NCBI GenBank assembly: GCA_039196715.1
Contig: JBCCUP010000026.1
Coordinates: forward strand, 1-59,059
Direction: 5' to 3'
DNA length: 59,059 bases
DNA from: Pseudomonadota bacterium
Lineage (GTDB): Bacteria > Pseudomonadota > Gammaproteobacteria > CALCKW01
The notes below the pieces were generated by a model. That model did no database searches and was not told the origin of the DNA. It saw nothing but the letters and a program-made list of their open reading frames with translations. Of the stretch, positions 57,716 through 59,059 are shown in pieces (within the stretch, counting starts at the first letter, position 1; each line of letters starts with the position of its first letter). Both the position numbers and the translations under genes were made by a program.

Positions 57716-58857
57716 GCCTGTTCAGTGAAGAGAACACCCTCATCCGTGACACCGCACGGCAGGTCGCTCGCGAACTGCTCGCGCCCGGCGCGCGGGCGCG
57801 CGAGGCCGCTGGGCGCATTGAAGCCGAGGTGATCGAGCAGCTCGCTGCGCTCGGATTTCTCGGCATGACCGTCGACCCGGACTGGGGCGGGGCGGGGGCC
57901 GATTACCTGAGCTACGCGCTTGCCCTGGAAGAGATCGCCTGGGGCGACGGTGCCGTCTCCACGCTGGTCTCGGTGCACAATGCGCCGTTTCTCGCCATCC
58001 TCGAGCGTTTCGCCGACGCGCGGCAGAAGGCCGACTGGTTGCCGGCGGCCGCGAGCGGGTCGTTGGTCGGCTGCTTTGCCCTCACCGAGCCCCAGGCGGG
58101 TTCCGACGCGTCGCAGCTCAGGACCACAGCGCGACTCGACGGCGATGCCTATGTGCTCAACGGGCACAAACAGTACATCTCGTCTGCCGCGCTTGGCGGA
58201 GCGACCATCGTGTTCGCCCTGACTGACCCGGCGGCCGGAAAACGCGGCATCAGCGCCTTCTACGTCGACAACGGCAGCGACGGTTTCACGGTCGAGCGGA
58301 CCGAGAGCAAACTCGGCCAACACGCCTCGGACACCTGTGCACTGCGTTTCGAGAACCTGCGCGTGCCAGTCGAAAACCGCATCGGGGCGCCGGGCGAAGG
58401 GTACAAGATCGCGTTGTCCAGCCTGGAGACGGGCCGGATCGGCATCGCCGCGCAATCGGTCGGCATGGCTCAGGCCGCGTTCGATTGCGCCCACCGCTAC
58501 GCCACCGAGCGCGAGGCATTCGGTCAGCCCGTGATCGCGCACCAGGCCGTGCAATTTCGCCTGGCAGAGATGGACACCGACATCGAGGCGGCACGGCAGT
58601 TGGTGCACCATGCCGCGCGGCTCAGGACCGCCGAACAACCGTGCCTGCGCGAGGCGGCCATGGCCAAGCTCTTCGCGTCCGAAATGGCCGAGCGCGTGTG
58701 TTCTGCTGCCATTCAGACACTGGGTGGCGCCGGGTACACGGCCGACTACCCGGTGGAGAAGTTCTACCGCGACGTGCGGGTATGCCAGATTTACGAGGGT
58801 ACCTCGGACATACAGAAGATGCTGATCGCCCGGCAGTTCTCGACGCCCGCCGCCTGA
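57712..58857 (+). CDS. Acyl-CoA dehydrogenase
   Basis: 381 residues from the ATG at 57712 (ATGA overlap with the thiolase gene). CFALTEPQAGSDASQLRTTA is the FAD-binding signature, GHKQYISSAALGGATIVFAL follows, and the catalytic Glu is in QIYEGTSDIQKMLIAR. It desaturates an acyl-CoA in the cytosol, passing electrons to ETF. With thiolase and a downstream short-chain dehydrogenase this reads as a short- or branched-chain acyl-CoA degradation operon. Confidence 0.95.
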   Translation: MSLFSEENTLIRDTARQVARELLAPGARAREAAGRIEAEVIEQLAALGFLGMTVDPDWGGAGADYLSYALALEEIAWGDGAVSTLVSVHNAPFLAILERFADARQKADWLPAAASGSLVGCFALTEPQAGSDASQLRTTARLDGDAYVLNGHKQYISSAALGGATIVFALTDPAAGKRGISAFYVDNGSDGFTVERTESKLGQHASDTCALRFENLRVPVENRIGAPGEGYKIALSSLETGRIGIAAQSVGMAQAAFDCAHRYATEREAFGQPVIAHQAVQFRLAEMDTDIEAARQLVHHAARLRTAEQPCLREAAMAKLFASEMAERVCSAAIQTLGGAGYTADYPVEKFYRDVRVCQIYEGTSDIQKMLIARQFSTPAA

Positions 58858-58900
58858 GACGGGCCACACAGCGCAACGCCCCAGTACAGGAGCAGACCTC

Positions 58901-59059
58901 ATGCGTTCAGACGACATTCGCGCCGCCGTGGTCACCGGTGCGGCCTCCGGGCTCGGCGAGGCGAGTGCGCGCCCACACGCCGAGGCGGGGGCCCAGGTTT
59001 GCGGGTGTTAACGCGACACTGATCGTGGCCCACAGGTCGCCGCGGACAACGGCGGGGCC
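58901..59059 (+). pseudogene. Short-chain dehydrogenase, 5' part, interrupted near window end
   Basis: From the ATG at 58901 the frame gives the Rossmann start VVTGAASGLGEASA and AEAGAQV, then a TAA at 59009-59011. Beyond it the same frame continues as RDTDRGPQVAADNGG, which is what a 3-hydroxyacyl-CoA dehydrogenase (HSD10 type) should read. The seven codons between look like compensating insertion/deletion errors rather than a real stop. Either sequence error at a contig edge or a young pseudogene. AGGAG (58888-58892) lies upstream of the ATG. Confidence 0.65.

Overview
The window is GC-rich (about 65 percent by eye), densely coded DNA from a heterotrophic gammaproteobacterium. Pointers to that class are the order zwf-glk-hexR facing edd-eda, a type-2 leuA behind a leucine-rich leader, GST/YqjG, tdk, dapD, a queA/tgt neighbourhood and a GlyGly-CTERM type C-terminus. 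I cannot name the genus. Both ends look like contig ends: the left end stops inside a Gly-Asp tandem repeat of an unfinished gene, and the right end stops in a short-chain dehydrogenase that carries an in-frame stop. No insertion sequence, prophage or CRISPR array is visible; the region reads as core chromosome with a few accessory modules.

Layout. 1-2507: a secreted copper-radical (galactose/glyoxal) oxidase-like protein. 2807-4785: an APH-like kinase and a glutathionyl-hydroquinone reductase. 4878-6918: leucine leader, leuA and a hairpin. 7018-9954: a large lipoprotein with six IPT-like repeats. 10041-14451: a tight operon of cobalamin adenosyltransferase, thioesterase, an unknown Arg-rich protein, an ABC-2 exporter pair and a methyltransferase. 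14452-14702: a non-coding stretch with three DnaA-box-like 9-mers and a leftward terminator. 14703-15980: tdk and an AlkA-like glycosylase. 16063-20015: an MlaA-RND-MlaC lipid-transport operon ending in a clear terminator.

20450-26351 is the Entner-Doudoroff region: hexR, glk and zwf run left, edd and eda run right, and two HexR-like operators lie in the shared promoter. 26374-28405 holds a KAS-III-like enzyme with a multi-TM protein. 28700-28964 is a small ORF under a near-consensus LexA box. 29097-31169 is a GGDEF-EAL protein. tRNA-Leu(CAA) and queA follow; a sulfur module (two YeeE/YedE halves and a persulfide-dioxygenase-like MBL protein) and a TAXI binding protein separate queA from tgt. 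37572-40673 is a leftward pair: an XRE-shikimate kinase regulator and a 724-residue protein with a RelA/SpoT-type HD core. I consider this pair the best candidate for something undescribed.

40924-47216: aminotransferase, glutamine amidotransferase, aromatic amino acid decarboxylase, then cobS-cobT without cobN. 47299-50324: a tiny TM ORF, a HAMP protein without output domain and a GlyGly-CTERM zinc metalloprotease. 50403-56400: a PuuA-like ligase, a membrane glycosyltransferase, a sulfatase, and dapD with an ArsC/Spx-like protein. 56479-58857: thiolase and acyl-CoA dehydrogenase behind a perfect 20-bp palindrome.

Stretches of nearly 300 bases without a gene (2508-2806, 28406-28699, 31170-31458) show only weak promoter-like or inverted-repeat signals. 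Names rest on motifs read by eye and memory of the families; no database search was run.
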